The notes under the pieces: model-generated
The model's input: the letters and a program-made list of their open reading frames with translations, nothing else
What the model was told of the DNA's origin: nothing
The model's database searches: none
Program-made: the position numbers and the translations under genes
In this document: positions 1-5,067 of the stretch, piece after piece
Layout: every line of letters starts with the position of its first letter
Numbering within the stretch: position 1 is the first letter of the stretch
NCBI GenBank assembly: GCA_017940705.1
Contig: JAGAYB010000084.1
Location: 1-5,067, forward strand
DNA from: Selenomonas sp.
Lineage (GTDB): Bacteria > Bacillota_C > Negativicutes > Selenomonadales > Selenomonadaceae
Direction of reading: 5' to 3'
DNA length: 5,067 nucleotides

Positions 1-1
1 G

Positions 2-400
2 ATGGATGTGGAAGGCAAATGGCGTGTGGCGTTTGCCCTCTTTGCCGGTTTTGTGGCCAAAATCTTTGGCAAGTCCGGGATGTTCTATGTCTGGGGCGGC
101 AAGGAAACGGCCATGATTGATGACGTGACGGGCACGATGCCTCCCTTTGACAAGTGCATTGTTTACGGGCCGGGTGAACCCTATGAAGTTGTAAAACGCA
201 TTAAGGAACGTCTGGGCTGCTTTGGCGCGATGATTGCCGATGTCAATGACCTCAAGCGCAGCCGTGTGGTTGGCATTACCGATGGCGTGGACGGGGAAAT
301 TGCCCGTAACCTGCTGATTGATAATCCCTTCGGCAATGCTTCGCAGAAGACGCCTATTTGCATTATCAAAAATTACAAGCAGTATCAGGAAAGTAAATAA
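2..400 (+). CDS. CofE-like coenzyme F420-0:L-glutamate ligase family protein, C-terminal part (5' end outside window)
   Basis: The last 132 codons of a gene that enters from the left edge. The ATG at position 2 is probably an internal methionine, because family members known from Firmicutes are much longer and no start context is visible. The fragment has a hydrophobic stretch around residues 8-22, then [14 protein letters not shown] (residues 46-51), the [14 protein letters not shown] segment (about 78-91) and a C-terminal [16 protein letters not shown] block. This order (FGK.G.FY, PP.DK, DxNDL, DNP.G....TP) matches my recollection of the bacterial F420-0:gamma-glutamyl ligase-like family (CofE/COG1478-like). 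CofE adds L-glutamate to F420-0 using GTP, but most Firmicutes with these homologues are not known to make F420, so the real substrate is uncertain. It ends in TAA and is followed by a hairpin. Family call is moderately sure; the function is open. Confidence 0.6.
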   Translation: MDVEGKWRVAFALFAGFVAKIFGKSGMFYVWGGKETAMIDDVTGTMPPFDKCIVYGPGEPYEVVKRIKERLGCFGAMIADVNDLKRSRVVGITDGVDGEIARNLLIDNPFGNASQKTPICIIKNYKQYQESK

Positions 401-412
401 TTGGCTATATAA

Positions 413-439
413 AAGCCTCCCCATCGGGGAGGCTTATTT
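413..439 (+). terminator. Strong hairpin after the CofE-like gene: terminator or attenuator in front of rph
   Basis: A perfect 10-bp stem, AAGCCTCCCC (413-422) with GGGGAGGCTT (426-435), closes a 3-base loop. It is followed by a short, interrupted T tract (TTATTT) and preceded by an A tract (411-414). The stem is long and GC-rich, but the T tract is weak, so termination may be incomplete. The rph ribosome binding site begins at 440, right after the structure, so rph must be transcribed through this hairpin unless it has a promoter I cannot see. Confidence 0.7.
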
Positions 440-452
440 AAGGAGTGATTGT

Positions 453-1199
453 ATGGAGCGTTATCGGCATCGCGCGGCAGATGAATTGCGCCCCTGTAAA
501 ATCCACCGCAAGTTTCAGAAATACCCGGCAGGGTCTGTTCTCATTGAAATGGGCAATACCAAGGTCATCTGTGCGGCGACCATCGAAGAACGGGTGCCGT
601 TTTTTCTGAAGGGTACCGGCGAGGGCTGGATTACAGCGGAGTATTCCCTGCTGCCCAGCGCCACGGGAGTTCGTACCCAGCGTGAGGCCGTCCGGGGGAA
701 ACAATCGGGACGTACTCAGGAAATTGAGCGGCTTATCGGCCGAAGCCTGCGCTCGGTGGTGGATACCAAAGCTCTGGGAGAACGTACCATCATGCTCGAC
801 TGCGATGTGATTCAGGCTGACGGCGGTACCAGAACAGCAGCCATAACCGGCGCTTTTGTGGCTTTGGTGGAGGCCTGCGCTGCTTTTTATGAGAAGGGCA
901 ACGTCTTCCCGGTGAAGGATTTTCTGGCTGCTATCAGCGTAGGCATAAACAAGGACAATGAACCTATCCTTGACCTGTGCTATGAGGAAGATTCCACAGC
1001 GATGGTGGATATGAATGTGGTAATGACAGGCTTTGGCAAGTTCGTGGAAGTGCAGGGCACCGGCGAGGGACGTCCCTTTGACCATCAGGAACTGTCAAAG
1101 CTGCTGACGTTTGGGGAAAAGGGCTGCCGGGAACTGATTTCCTATCAGAAGGATGTTCTGGGAGGCCAGCTTGTATGGCTGGTAGGCCGCGAAGGATAA
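453..1199 (+). CDS. rph: Ribonuclease PH (tRNA nucleotidyltransferase)
   Basis: A 248-residue phosphorolytic 3'-5' exoribonuclease that trims the 3' ends of tRNA precursors and other RNAs, releasing nucleoside diphosphates; it works in the cytoplasm as a ring-shaped hexamer. The length is near that typical of the family. Recognisable parts are the N-terminal R.ADELRP (residues 7-14), [13 protein letters not shown] (56-68), the basic segment [19 protein letters not shown] with the presumed phosphate-binding Arg87, the core [15 protein letters not shown] (116-130), and [14 protein letters not shown] (178-191), which carries the conserved acidic pair D180 and D186. The ATG at 453 is chosen because AAGGAG lies 7 bases upstream and the family N-terminus begins there; the frame stays open upstream to 318 but that stretch does not resemble the family. 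It is the first gene of a cluster with the RdgB-type and YfcE-type genes, the same order as rph-ysnA-ysnB in Bacillus. Confidence 0.97.
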   Translation: MERYRHRAADELRPCKIHRKFQKYPAGSVLIEMGNTKVICAATIEERVPFFLKGTGEGWITAEYSLLPSATGVRTQREAVRGKQSGRTQEIERLIGRSLRSVVDTKALGERTIMLDCDVIQADGGTRTAAITGAFVALVEACAAFYEKGNVFPVKDFLAAISVGINKDNEPILDLCYEEDSTAMVDMNVVMTGFGKFVEVQGTGEGRPFDHQELSKLLTFGEKGCRELISYQKDVLGGQLVWLVGREG

Positions 1200-1219
1200 C
1201 AGAGGAGTACTTTAGTTTG

Positions 1220-1816
1220 ATGAAAAAAATCGTAATCGCAACGAAGAATCCGGGCAAGGTGCGTGAATTTCAGGAAGCTCTTGCTCATTTGCCGGTGGAC
1301 GTGGTGTCTTTGGGAGATTTTGGACAGCTGCCAAATGCCATAGAAGATGGGGAGACCTTCGCGGAAAATGCCGCTATTAAGGCGAAATTCTATATGGAAA
1401 AAACAGGCTGCGCCTGTCTGGCAGATGATTCGGGACTGGAAGTTGCGGCGCTTGGCGGACGCCCCGGAGTATATTCTGCCCGGTTTGCCGGCTATAATGC
1501 TGATGACTGGTCAAACAATCAGAAGATGCTGGAGGAAATCTGCATTGCCGATGTGGAAGAGTCCAAGGCCAATTACCGCTGTGCCCTGTGCTTTGTGGAT
1601 ACGGATGGCCATACAGTAACGGCGGAAGGCCGCTGTGACGGTGTGGTAAAGAAAATTCCGCAGGGCAATGGTGGGTTTGGCTATGACCCCTATTTTTACA
1701 CCAATGAATATGCCGGACGCACCATGGCTGAGCTGACATTGCAGGAGAAAAACCGCATCAGCCATCGCGGCCGTGCCCTGCGCCGTCTTGTACAGCAGCT
1801 GGAGGCGGTTCTGTGA
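1220..1816 (+). CDS. rdgB: RdgB/Ham1-type XTP/dITP pyrophosphatase
   Basis: A 198-residue enzyme that hydrolyses non-canonical purine nucleoside triphosphates (ITP, dITP, XTP) to the monophosphate and pyrophosphate, keeping deaminated purines out of DNA and RNA. Family signatures are the N-terminal IATKNPGKVREF (residues 6-17), the ADDSGLEVAALGGRPGVYSA block (68-87) with the presumed catalytic Asp70, FGYDPYF (153-159) and SHRGRAL (181-187). The ATG at 1220 is chosen because the family starts at MKKIVIATKN. The AGAGGAG at 1201-1207 is 12 bases upstream, slightly long spacing. The gene starts 20 bases after the rph stop, in a different frame, so the two are separate here rather than fused as in some lactic acid bacteria. 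Its stop overlaps the start of the next gene. Equivalent to Bacillus ysnA. Confidence 0.96.
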   Translation: MKKIVIATKNPGKVREFQEALAHLPVDVVSLGDFGQLPNAIEDGETFAENAAIKAKFYMEKTGCACLADDSGLEVAALGGRPGVYSARFAGYNADDWSNNQKMLEEICIADVEESKANYRCALCFVDTDGHTVTAEGRCDGVVKKIPQGNGGFGYDPYFYTNEYAGRTMAELTLQEKNRISHRGRALRRLVQQLEAVL

Positions 1817-2307
1817 TGAAAATAGGAATTGTAAGTGACAGCCATGGCGGCACCGGCGACTTGGATTTGATGCTGTCCCGGCCTGAGACACGAGACGTAA
1901 GACTATGGCTTTTTGCCGGTGATGTGGCTATGGATGCTGCATACCTTGATATGGTCACGCCGGAAGATGTGGAAGTAATCAAGGTGGCAGGCAATAACGA
2001 TTGGCCGGGGACAAATCTGCCCGATTATGAAACGCTGGATATAGCAGGACACACCGTTTTGCTGACCCACGGGCATATCTTTGGGGTGAATTTCGGACGG
2101 CAGAAACTGGCTCAGGCTGCTAAGGATGTAGGGGCGGATATTGCTGTTTACGGTCATACCCATGTAGCCGAGAATACGGTAATCGACGGTGTAATGATAC
2201 TGAATCCTGGCAGTATTGCCCGTCCGCGTGATGAACGCAATGGTTCATTTATGGTGATGGATTTACTGCCGGCGAAACAGCCTGTTGTAAAACTGTATAG
2301 ATTATAA
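1816..2307 (+). CDS. yfcE: YfcE/YsnB-type calcineurin-like metallophosphoesterase
   Basis: A 163-residue single-domain phosphoesterase of the small MJ0936/YfcE class, expected to use two metal ions (often Mn) to hydrolyse phosphodiesters. All metal-binding motifs are present in order: SDSH (residues 7-10), AGD (34-36), GNND (59-62), THGH (84-87) and GHTH (113-116), followed by the family-typical LNPGSIARPRD (129-139). The physiological substrate is not known for this group. The ATG at 1816 shares its A with the TGA stop of rdgB, which implies coupled translation. A GTG one codon earlier (1813) is an alternative start; GGAGG at 1801-1805 lies 10 bases from the ATG and 7 from the GTG. It is the last gene of the rph cluster, which closes at a terminator about 50 bases downstream, and corresponds to Bacillus ysnB. 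Confidence 0.93.
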   Translation: MKIGIVSDSHGGTGDLDLMLSRPETRDVRLWLFAGDVAMDAAYLDMVTPEDVEVIKVAGNNDWPGTNLPDYETLDIAGHTVLLTHGHIFGVNFGRQKLAQAAKDVGADIAVYGHTHVAENTVIDGVMILNPGSIARPRDERNGSFMVMDLLPAKQPVVKLYRL

Positions 2308-2360
2308 ATGAAGTTTATCCAATAATCATTATCAAATAGAAAAATTATATATTTTTTCAT

Positions 2361-2392
2361 AAAAAAGTCCTGCATTAAGCAGGATTTTTTTT
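2361..2392 (+). terminator. Intrinsic terminator of the rph-rdgB-yfcE cluster
   Basis: TCCTGC (2368-2373) pairs with GCAGGA (2379-2384) around an ATTAA loop. The stem is extended by a G-T pair and by six A's (2361-2366) against the run of eight T's (2385-2392). The T run makes it a classic rho-independent terminator. The A run on the other side means it could also work on the minus strand, though no minus-strand gene is visible here. Confidence 0.92.
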
Positions 2393-2416
2393 GCGAATAT
2401 CTAATATAAATATTGA

Positions 2417-2425
2417 TGTGATAAT
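2417..2425 (+). promoter_or_regulatory. Possible extended -10 element of an upstream promoter
   Basis: TGTGATAAT fits an extended -10 (TGn followed by a TATAAT-like hexamer, 5 of 6 matching). No good -35 lies 16-18 bases upstream, so this is weak. If used, transcription would start near 2432, just before the AGAGG of the small ORF at 2446. Confidence 0.3.
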
Positions 2426-2447
2426 AGTCACTGTTAGAGGTAACTAT
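2424..2447 (+). repeat. Imperfect dyad ATAGTCAC-N8-GTAACTAT
   Basis: The two 8-base arms (2424-2431 and 2440-2447) are inverted repeats with a single mismatch, separated by 8 bases. As DNA this could be a protein-binding site. As RNA it would fold into a weak hairpin placing the AGAGG sequence (2436-2440) in the loop and pairing the first two bases of the ATG at 2446. No regulator is identified. Confidence 0.4.
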
Positions 2448-2520
2448 GATGCACAAAAGTGAATCCGATTCACTATTTACGCGGTCTTCAGGCATTTTCC
2501 GAATGCTTGAAAACCAATAG
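2446..2520 (+). CDS. Possible small ORF (24 codons) in the fumarase leader region
   Basis: ATGATG at 2446 opens a 24-codon frame ending in TAG at 2518-2520. AGAGG at 2436-2440 lies 5 bases before the first ATG and 8 before the second, a plausible ribosome binding site. The peptide begins MMHKSESDSLF and ends FRMLENQ; it is polar, with no membrane segment, signal peptide or recognised motif. It overlaps the palindrome at 2458-2474 and runs into the promoter at 2507-2535, so some of its composition may simply reflect regulatory DNA. A real short protein, a leader peptide and chance are all possible; I do not recognise it. Confidence 0.25.
   Translation: MMHKSESDSLFTRSSGIFRMLENQ
2458..2474 (+). 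promoter_or_regulatory. Perfect 17-bp palindrome, likely operator
   Basis: AGTGAATC-C-GATTCACT is a perfect inverted repeat around a single central base. Its centre (2466) is about 76 bases upstream of the start expected from the promoter at 2507-2535, a distance more typical of an activator or of upstream repression than of direct promoter blocking. The half sites resemble Rex (TTGTGAA/TTCACAA), but the centre is odd rather than even and the outer TT is missing; it also fits the CcpA cre consensus only partly. The binding protein is therefore unknown. Confidence 0.5.
2492..2506 (+). promoter_or_regulatory. Small dyad GCATT-N5-AATGC abutting the -35
   Basis: A 5-bp inverted repeat with a 5-base spacer ends directly before the TTGAAA -35 box at 2507. 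Its position suits a regulator acting on the promoter, but the arms are short enough to arise by chance. Confidence 0.25.
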
Positions 2521-2535
2521 GAAATGTGTTATTAT
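2507..2535 (+). promoter_or_regulatory. Sigma-A-type promoter of the fumarase / fumarate reductase operon
   Basis: The -35 TTGAAA (2507-2512) and -10 TATTAT (2530-2535) are separated by exactly 17 bases, and TGT directly before the -10 makes it an extended -10. Each hexamer matches consensus at 5 of 6 positions. Transcription should start near 2542, giving an untranslated leader of roughly 39 bases before the TTG start at 2581. It is the only strong promoter seen between the yfcE terminator and the fumarase genes. Confidence 0.75.
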
Positions 2536-2567
2536 GTGCCTGCTGATGTGTGATAAAGTGTATTTAT

Positions 2568-2574
2568 GGGAGGG
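2568..2574 (+). promoter_or_regulatory. Ribosome binding site that decides the fumarase alpha start
   Basis: GGGAGGG lies 6 bases before TTG at 2581, ideal spacing. The in-frame ATG at 2566 overlaps the start of this motif and has no ribosome binding site of its own, so TTG is the better start. Confidence 0.75.
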
Positions 2575-2580
2575 ATTACT

Positions 2581-3423
2581 TTGCGAGAAATTGACGCAAA
2601 ACAAATCACGGAAACCGTGGCACAGATGTGCAAAGAAGCGGCTTATTACCTTCCGGATGACGTTTACAACGCCATGAAGAAGGCGCGCCAGACGGAGACT
2701 TCTCCGGTTGGGCAGAATGTCCTTGACCAGATTATCCGCAATGCGGAAATCGCCAAGGCCGAAGATCGTCCCTACTGTCAGGATACTGGTATGACCATCG
2801 TATTTCTGGAAGTAGGCCAGGATTTGCATATCACGGGCGGCCTGTTGGAAGACGCTGTAAATGCCGGTATTTCCAAAGGCTATACGGAGGGCTACCTGCG
2901 TAAGTCCGTGGTCGGCGAGCCGCTCTTTAACCGTGTGAATACCAAGGATAATACTCCCGGTGTTATTTACACGAAAATCGTAGCCGGTGACAAGCTGAAA
3001 ATCACCGTAGCGCCGAAGGGCTTTGGTTCTGAAAACAAATCCGGCGTCAAGATGCTGGTGCCTGCCGATGGTGTGGAAGGCGTGAAGAAAGCTGTTATGG
3101 ACATTATCCTCCATGCCAGCATGAATCCCTGCCCCCCGATGGTTGTAGGTGTTGGTATCGGCGGTACCATGGACAGAGCAGCCCTCCTTTCCAAACTGGC
3201 ACTGACGCGTTCTGTTGACGAGCGCAACCCGATGCCGGAATACGCCAAACTGGAAGGCGAACTCCTCGAACTCATCAATCAGACGGGTATCGGCCCCCAG
3301 CTGGGCGGCAACACTTCTGCCCTGGCTGTAAACGTAGAGTGGGGTCCCACTCATATCGCCGGCCTGCCGGTAGCAGTTACCATTTGCTGCCATGCTATGC
3401 GCCATAAACAGCGTGTACTTTGA
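2581..3423 (+). CDS. fumA: Class I (iron-sulfur) fumarate hydratase, alpha subunit
   Basis: A 280-residue subunit of the two-part, oxygen-sensitive fumarase that interconverts malate and fumarate using a [4Fe-4S] cluster. It matches the N-terminal domain of the single-chain class I enzymes and the alpha subunit of L-tartrate dehydratase (TtdA). Seen in the sequence: CQDTG with Cys66, GFGSENKSG (147-155), NPCPP with Cys184, GIGGTMDRA (192-200), GPQLGGNTSA (238-247), and the C-terminal ICCHAMRH, where Cys270 (next to His271) is the likely third cluster ligand. The TTG at 2581 is preferred over the ATG at 2566 because GGGAGGG lies 6 bases upstream and homologues begin MREID. The beta subunit follows after 22 bases. 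Tartrate dehydratase or another hydro-lyase specificity cannot be excluded from sequence, but the fumarate reductase genes downstream favour fumarase. Confidence 0.93.
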   Translation: MREIDAKQITETVAQMCKEAAYYLPDDVYNAMKKARQTETSPVGQNVLDQIIRNAEIAKAEDRPYCQDTGMTIVFLEVGQDLHITGGLLEDAVNAGISKGYTEGYLRKSVVGEPLFNRVNTKDNTPGVIYTKIVAGDKLKITVAPKGFGSENKSGVKMLVPADGVEGVKKAVMDIILHASMNPCPPMVVGVGIGGTMDRAALLSKLALTRSVDERNPMPEYAKLEGELLELINQTGIGPQLGGNTSALAVNVEWGPTHIAGLPVAVTICCHAMRHKQRVL

Positions 3424-3445
3424 TTTGAGATGGGAGGAAATATAA

Positions 3446-4012
3446 ATGGCTGAACAGATTCGGATTCAGACTCCGTTTACGGAGGAAATGAGCCGCAAGC
3501 TTAAAGCAGGCGATGCGGTACTTATCTCGGGCGAAATCATAGCTGCCCGTGACGCTGCCCACAAGGCAATGACGGAAGCTCTTGCCCGCGGCGAAAAGCT
3601 GCCGGTAGACTGGCAGAATCAGATGGTTTATTACCTTGGCCCGACACCGGCAAAACCGGGCGACCCCATCGGCTCCTGCGGCCCGACGACTTCCGGCCGT
3701 ATGGATGCCTACACCCCGACTATGCTTGAACAGGGTATCAAGGGCATGATTGGCAAAGGCTCCCGTTCCAAGGAAGTGGTTGAGTCCATGAAGAAGAACG
3801 GCGTTACCTATTTCGCTGCTGTCGGCGGTGCCGCAGCGCTTATCGCCAAATCGGTTAAAAAGTATGAAGTTCTCGCTTATCCTGAGCTGGGCCCTGAGGC
3901 TGTAGCCCGTCTTACGGTGGAGGATTTCCCCGCTATTGTGGTTATTGACTGCGAAGGCAACAACCTCTACGAAACGAATCAGGCTAAGTATCGTACGCTG
4001 AAAGGCTACTGA
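3446..4012 (+). CDS. fumB: Class I fumarate hydratase, beta subunit
   Basis: A 188-residue partner of the upstream alpha subunit, equal to the C-terminal domain of single-chain class I fumarases and to TtdB; the two subunits together form the active site. Family features are the ARDAAHK motif (residues 34-40), the long conserved loop YYLGPTPAKPGDPIGSCGP (62-80) followed by TTSGRMD, MIGKG (101-105), YFAAVGGAAAL (122-132), ELGPEA (147-152) and the closing FPAIVVID strand (161-168). Length is normal for a split beta subunit. GGGAGG sits 8 bases before the ATG. It is almost certainly co-transcribed with the alpha gene and probably with the cytochrome and flavoprotein genes downstream, with a hairpin in the gap. 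The symbol marks the beta subunit, not the E. coli FumB isoenzyme. Confidence 0.93.
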   Translation: MAEQIRIQTPFTEEMSRKLKAGDAVLISGEIIAARDAAHKAMTEALARGEKLPVDWQNQMVYYLGPTPAKPGDPIGSCGPTTSGRMDAYTPTMLEQGIKGMIGKGSRSKEVVESMKKNGVTYFAAVGGAAALIAKSVKKYEVLAYPELGPEAVARLTVEDFPAIVVIDCEGNNLYETNQAKYRTLKGY

Positions 4013-4022
4013 TAGAACAATG

Positions 4023-4060
4023 TGGAACAAGGCGGACACGGGAATTTGTCCGCTATTCCA
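4023..4060 (+). other. Intercistronic hairpin between fumarase beta and the cytochrome b gene
   Basis: GCGGACA (4032-4038) pairs with TGTCCGC (4047-4053) around an 8-base loop, and an outer helix TGGAA (4023-4027) pairs with TTCCA (4056-4060) across a small internal loop. No T run follows directly (only ATTATTTTA about 5 bases on), so it is a poor terminator. It fits better as an mRNA processing, stabilising or partial-termination element that could set different levels for the fumarase and the membrane complex. Confidence 0.55.
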
Positions 4061-4083
4061 GGAATTATTTTAGGAGGTATAGA

Positions 4084-4710
4084 ATGTTTCACACAACTTT
4101 TTACGTGCGTCGTCTGCATTCATTAGTGGGCCTCTTGGCGTTGGGTATGGTTCTTTTTGAACACATCTTTACCAATTCCATGGCTCTTGGCGGCGCCCCT
4201 GCACTTAACGGAGCCCTGGCCATGATGGAGCTTATCCCCAAACCGATTTTCCTCGGCTTGGAGATTGGTGCTATTGCAGTACCTTTGCTGTTCCATGCTA
4301 TCTACGGTGTATACATTGCACTGCAGGCTAACAACAACCCCGGCCGCTATGGCTATGTCCGCAACTGGCAGTTCGCACTGCAGCGCTGGACGGCATGGTT
4401 CCTGGTTGTTTTCCTCGTATGGCACATCTTCTATCTGCGTATCTTCACCAAAGGTATTTCCGGTACGCCGATTTCCTATGAACTCCTGCAGAACTACTTC
4501 ACGGCTAATCCCGTGTATGCTCTGCTCTACATCCTCGGTATGTTTGCTGCAATCTTCCATTTCTGCAATGGTATTACTACCTTCTGCATGACCTGGGGTA
4601 TTGCCAAGGGCCCGCGTGTGCAGAACGTAATCAATGCTTTCAGCATGTGTCTCTGTGCAGCACTGTGCCTTGTAACGCTGGCATTTATGGGCAGCTACTT
4701 CGTGATGTAA
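4084..4710 (+). CDS. sdhC: Succinate dehydrogenase / fumarate reductase cytochrome b558 subunit
   Basis: A 208-residue membrane anchor that carries haem b and passes electrons between the quinone pool and the catalytic subunits. Five hydrophobic helices can be seen at about residues 11-30, 55-80, 103-122, 143-165 and 183-206, the pattern of the single-subunit, di-haem b558 family (Bacillus SdhC, Wolinella FrdC). Histidines at 27, 71, 114 and 159 fall within the helices at the spacing expected for the four axial ligands of two haems (Bacillus uses four histidines at close to these positions); His12 is also near the start of helix 1. AGGAGG at 4072-4077 lies 6 bases before the ATG. The flavoprotein gene follows after 35 bases. 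Whether the complex works mainly as fumarate reductase or succinate dehydrogenase cannot be read from this subunit; the fumarase next door and the inferred fermentative host favour reduction. Confidence 0.93.
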   Translation: MFHTTFYVRRLHSLVGLLALGMVLFEHIFTNSMALGGAPALNGALAMMELIPKPIFLGLEIGAIAVPLLFHAIYGVYIALQANNNPGRYGYVRNWQFALQRWTAWFLVVFLVWHIFYLRIFTKGISGTPISYELLQNYFTANPVYALLYILGMFAAIFHFCNGITTFCMTWGIAKGPRVQNVINAFSMCLCAALCLVTLAFMGSYFVM

Positions 4711-4728
4711 TTGCCTTGTGTATGGCAA
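4711..4728 (+). repeat. Short inverted repeat between cytochrome b and flavoprotein genes
   Basis: TTGCC (4711-4715) and GGCAA (4724-4728) can pair across an 8-base loop, starting right after the sdhC stop codon. With only 5 pairs and no T run it is not a terminator, and it may have no function. Confidence 0.25.
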
Positions 4729-4745
4729 AGTAAAGGAGAATTTCA

Positions 4746-5067
4746 ATGGCTAATAAACCTGAAAAGAAGATTATTGTCGTAGGCGGCGGCCTTTCGGGCC
4801 TCATGGCTACGCTGAAAATCTGTGAAGATGGCGGTAAGGTTGACCTCTTCTCTTATTGCCCGGTAAAACGCTCCCACTCCCTGTGCGCACAGGGCGGCAT
4901 GAACGCCTGCATGGATACCAAGGGCGAGCATGATTCCATTTATGAACATTTCGATGATACGGTATACGGCGGTGACTTCCTTGCTGACCAGCTGGCTGTC
5001 AAAGGCATGGTTGAAGCAGCTCCGAAGCTTGTCAAGATGTTTGACCGCATGGGCGTGCCCTTCACGC
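4746..5067 (+). CDS. sdhA: Succinate dehydrogenase / fumarate reductase flavoprotein subunit, N-terminal part (runs off window)
   Basis: The first 107 codons of the catalytic FAD subunit, which interconverts fumarate and succinate on the cytoplasmic face of the membrane. Visible are the dinucleotide-binding Rossmann motif IIVVGGGLSGLMA (residues 9-21) and RSHSLCAQGGMNA (42-54), in which His44 is the residue expected to bind FAD covalently, followed by HFDDTVYGGDFLADQ (68-82), typical of the family. AAAGGAG at 4732-4738 lies 7 bases before the ATG. The order cytochrome b then flavoprotein matches the Bacillus sdhCAB and Wolinella frdCAB layout, so the iron-sulfur subunit gene should follow outside the window. 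The active-site residues for fumarate lie beyond the cut. The gene could equally be called frdA. Confidence 0.95.
   Translation, partial: MANKPEKKIIVVGGGLSGLMATLKICEDGGKVDLFSYCPVKRSHSLCAQGGMNACMDTKGEHDSIYEHFDDTVYGGDFLADQLAVKGMVEAAPKLVKMFDRMGVPFT

Noticed and set aside
358..413. Possible rph promoter (TTGCAT near 358, TATAAA at 408-413)
   Set aside because: The spacing between the boxes is far too long, no good partner hexamer lies at 16-18 bases for either, and a start from the TATAAA would fall inside the hairpin.
318..452. Upstream extension of the rph reading frame to an ATG at 318
   Set aside because: It would overlap the CofE-like gene and read through the hairpin; the extra 45 residues do not resemble RNase PH, and the ATG at 453 has a good ribosome binding site.
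1175..1219. Upstream ATG at 1175 in the rdgB frame
   Set aside because: It overlaps the end of rph and adds 15 residues not found in the family; MKKIVIATKN at 1220 is the standard start.
2459..2473. Palindrome GTGAATCCGATTCAC as a Rex or CcpA (cre) site
   Set aside because: For Rex the spacer is 5 rather than 4 bases and the outer TT/AA is lacking; for cre three fixed positions mismatch. It was kept only as an operator for an unknown regulator.
2414..2556. Similar TGATGTGATAA (2414-2424) and TGATGTGTGATAA (2544-2556) sequences as a direct repeat
   Set aside because: The match needs a 2-base insertion and is AT-rich and short; the second copy has no matching -35 and lies downstream of the expected transcription start, so chance is sufficient.
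2488..3405. Long open frame of 305 codons on the minus strand opposite fumarase alpha
   Set aside because: It lies entirely opposite a gene with clear family motifs, shows no recognisable protein features and has low-complexity His/Arg/Gly composition typical of a complementary-strand shadow.
3395..4039. 214-codon open frame on the minus strand opposite fumarase beta
   Set aside because: It overlaps the real gene almost fully and has no family motif; its openness follows from codon bias on the coding strand.
4123..4746. 207-codon open frame on the minus strand opposite the cytochrome b gene
   Set aside because: It is the complement of a membrane protein gene and is rich in His, Gln and Glu as expected from reverse-complemented hydrophobic codons; it has no support of its own.

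Overview
The window looks like a chromosomal core-metabolism segment from an anaerobic Firmicute, most likely a Negativicutes member of the Selenomonas type. This placement is an inference. It rests on strong AGGAGG-type ribosome binding sites before nearly every gene, the Bacillus-like order rph - ysnA-type pyrophosphatase - ysnB-type phosphoesterase, a two-subunit iron-sulfur (class I) fumarase, and a five-helix b558-type succinate dehydrogenase/fumarate reductase anchor placed directly before the flavoprotein gene. All genes are on the + strand. No mobile element, CRISPR array, tRNA or rRNA was seen.

Left part (1-2307): the 3' end of a CofE-like (coenzyme F420-0:L-glutamate ligase family) gene is followed by a strong hairpin that ends just before the ribosome binding site of rph. 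Then come RNase PH (rph), the RdgB/Ham1 non-canonical purine NTP pyrophosphatase, and a small YfcE/YsnB-type metallophosphoesterase. The last two are translationally coupled. This is an RNA-processing and nucleotide-housekeeping cluster, closed by a clear intrinsic terminator at 2361-2392.

Middle (2308-2580): a 273-base intergenic region carries the terminator, a very good sigma-A-type promoter with an extended -10 (2507-2535), three closely spaced dyads (2424-2447, 2458-2474, 2492-2506) and a possible 24-codon small ORF (2446-2520). It is the control region of the operon that follows and the least explained part of the window.

Right part (2581-5067): fumarase alpha (probable TTG start) and beta subunits, the membrane cytochrome b subunit, and the first 107 codons of the flavoprotein subunit of succinate dehydrogenase/fumarate reductase. 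Together these would convert malate to fumarate and fumarate to succinate with electrons from the quinone pool (the reductive branch, leading to succinate and propionate), or run the reverse way. The iron-sulfur subunit gene is expected just beyond the right edge. I found no convincing undescribed system. The points worth a second look are the regulatory region and sORF before the fumarase operon, the hairpin abutting the rph start site, and the CofE-like gene.
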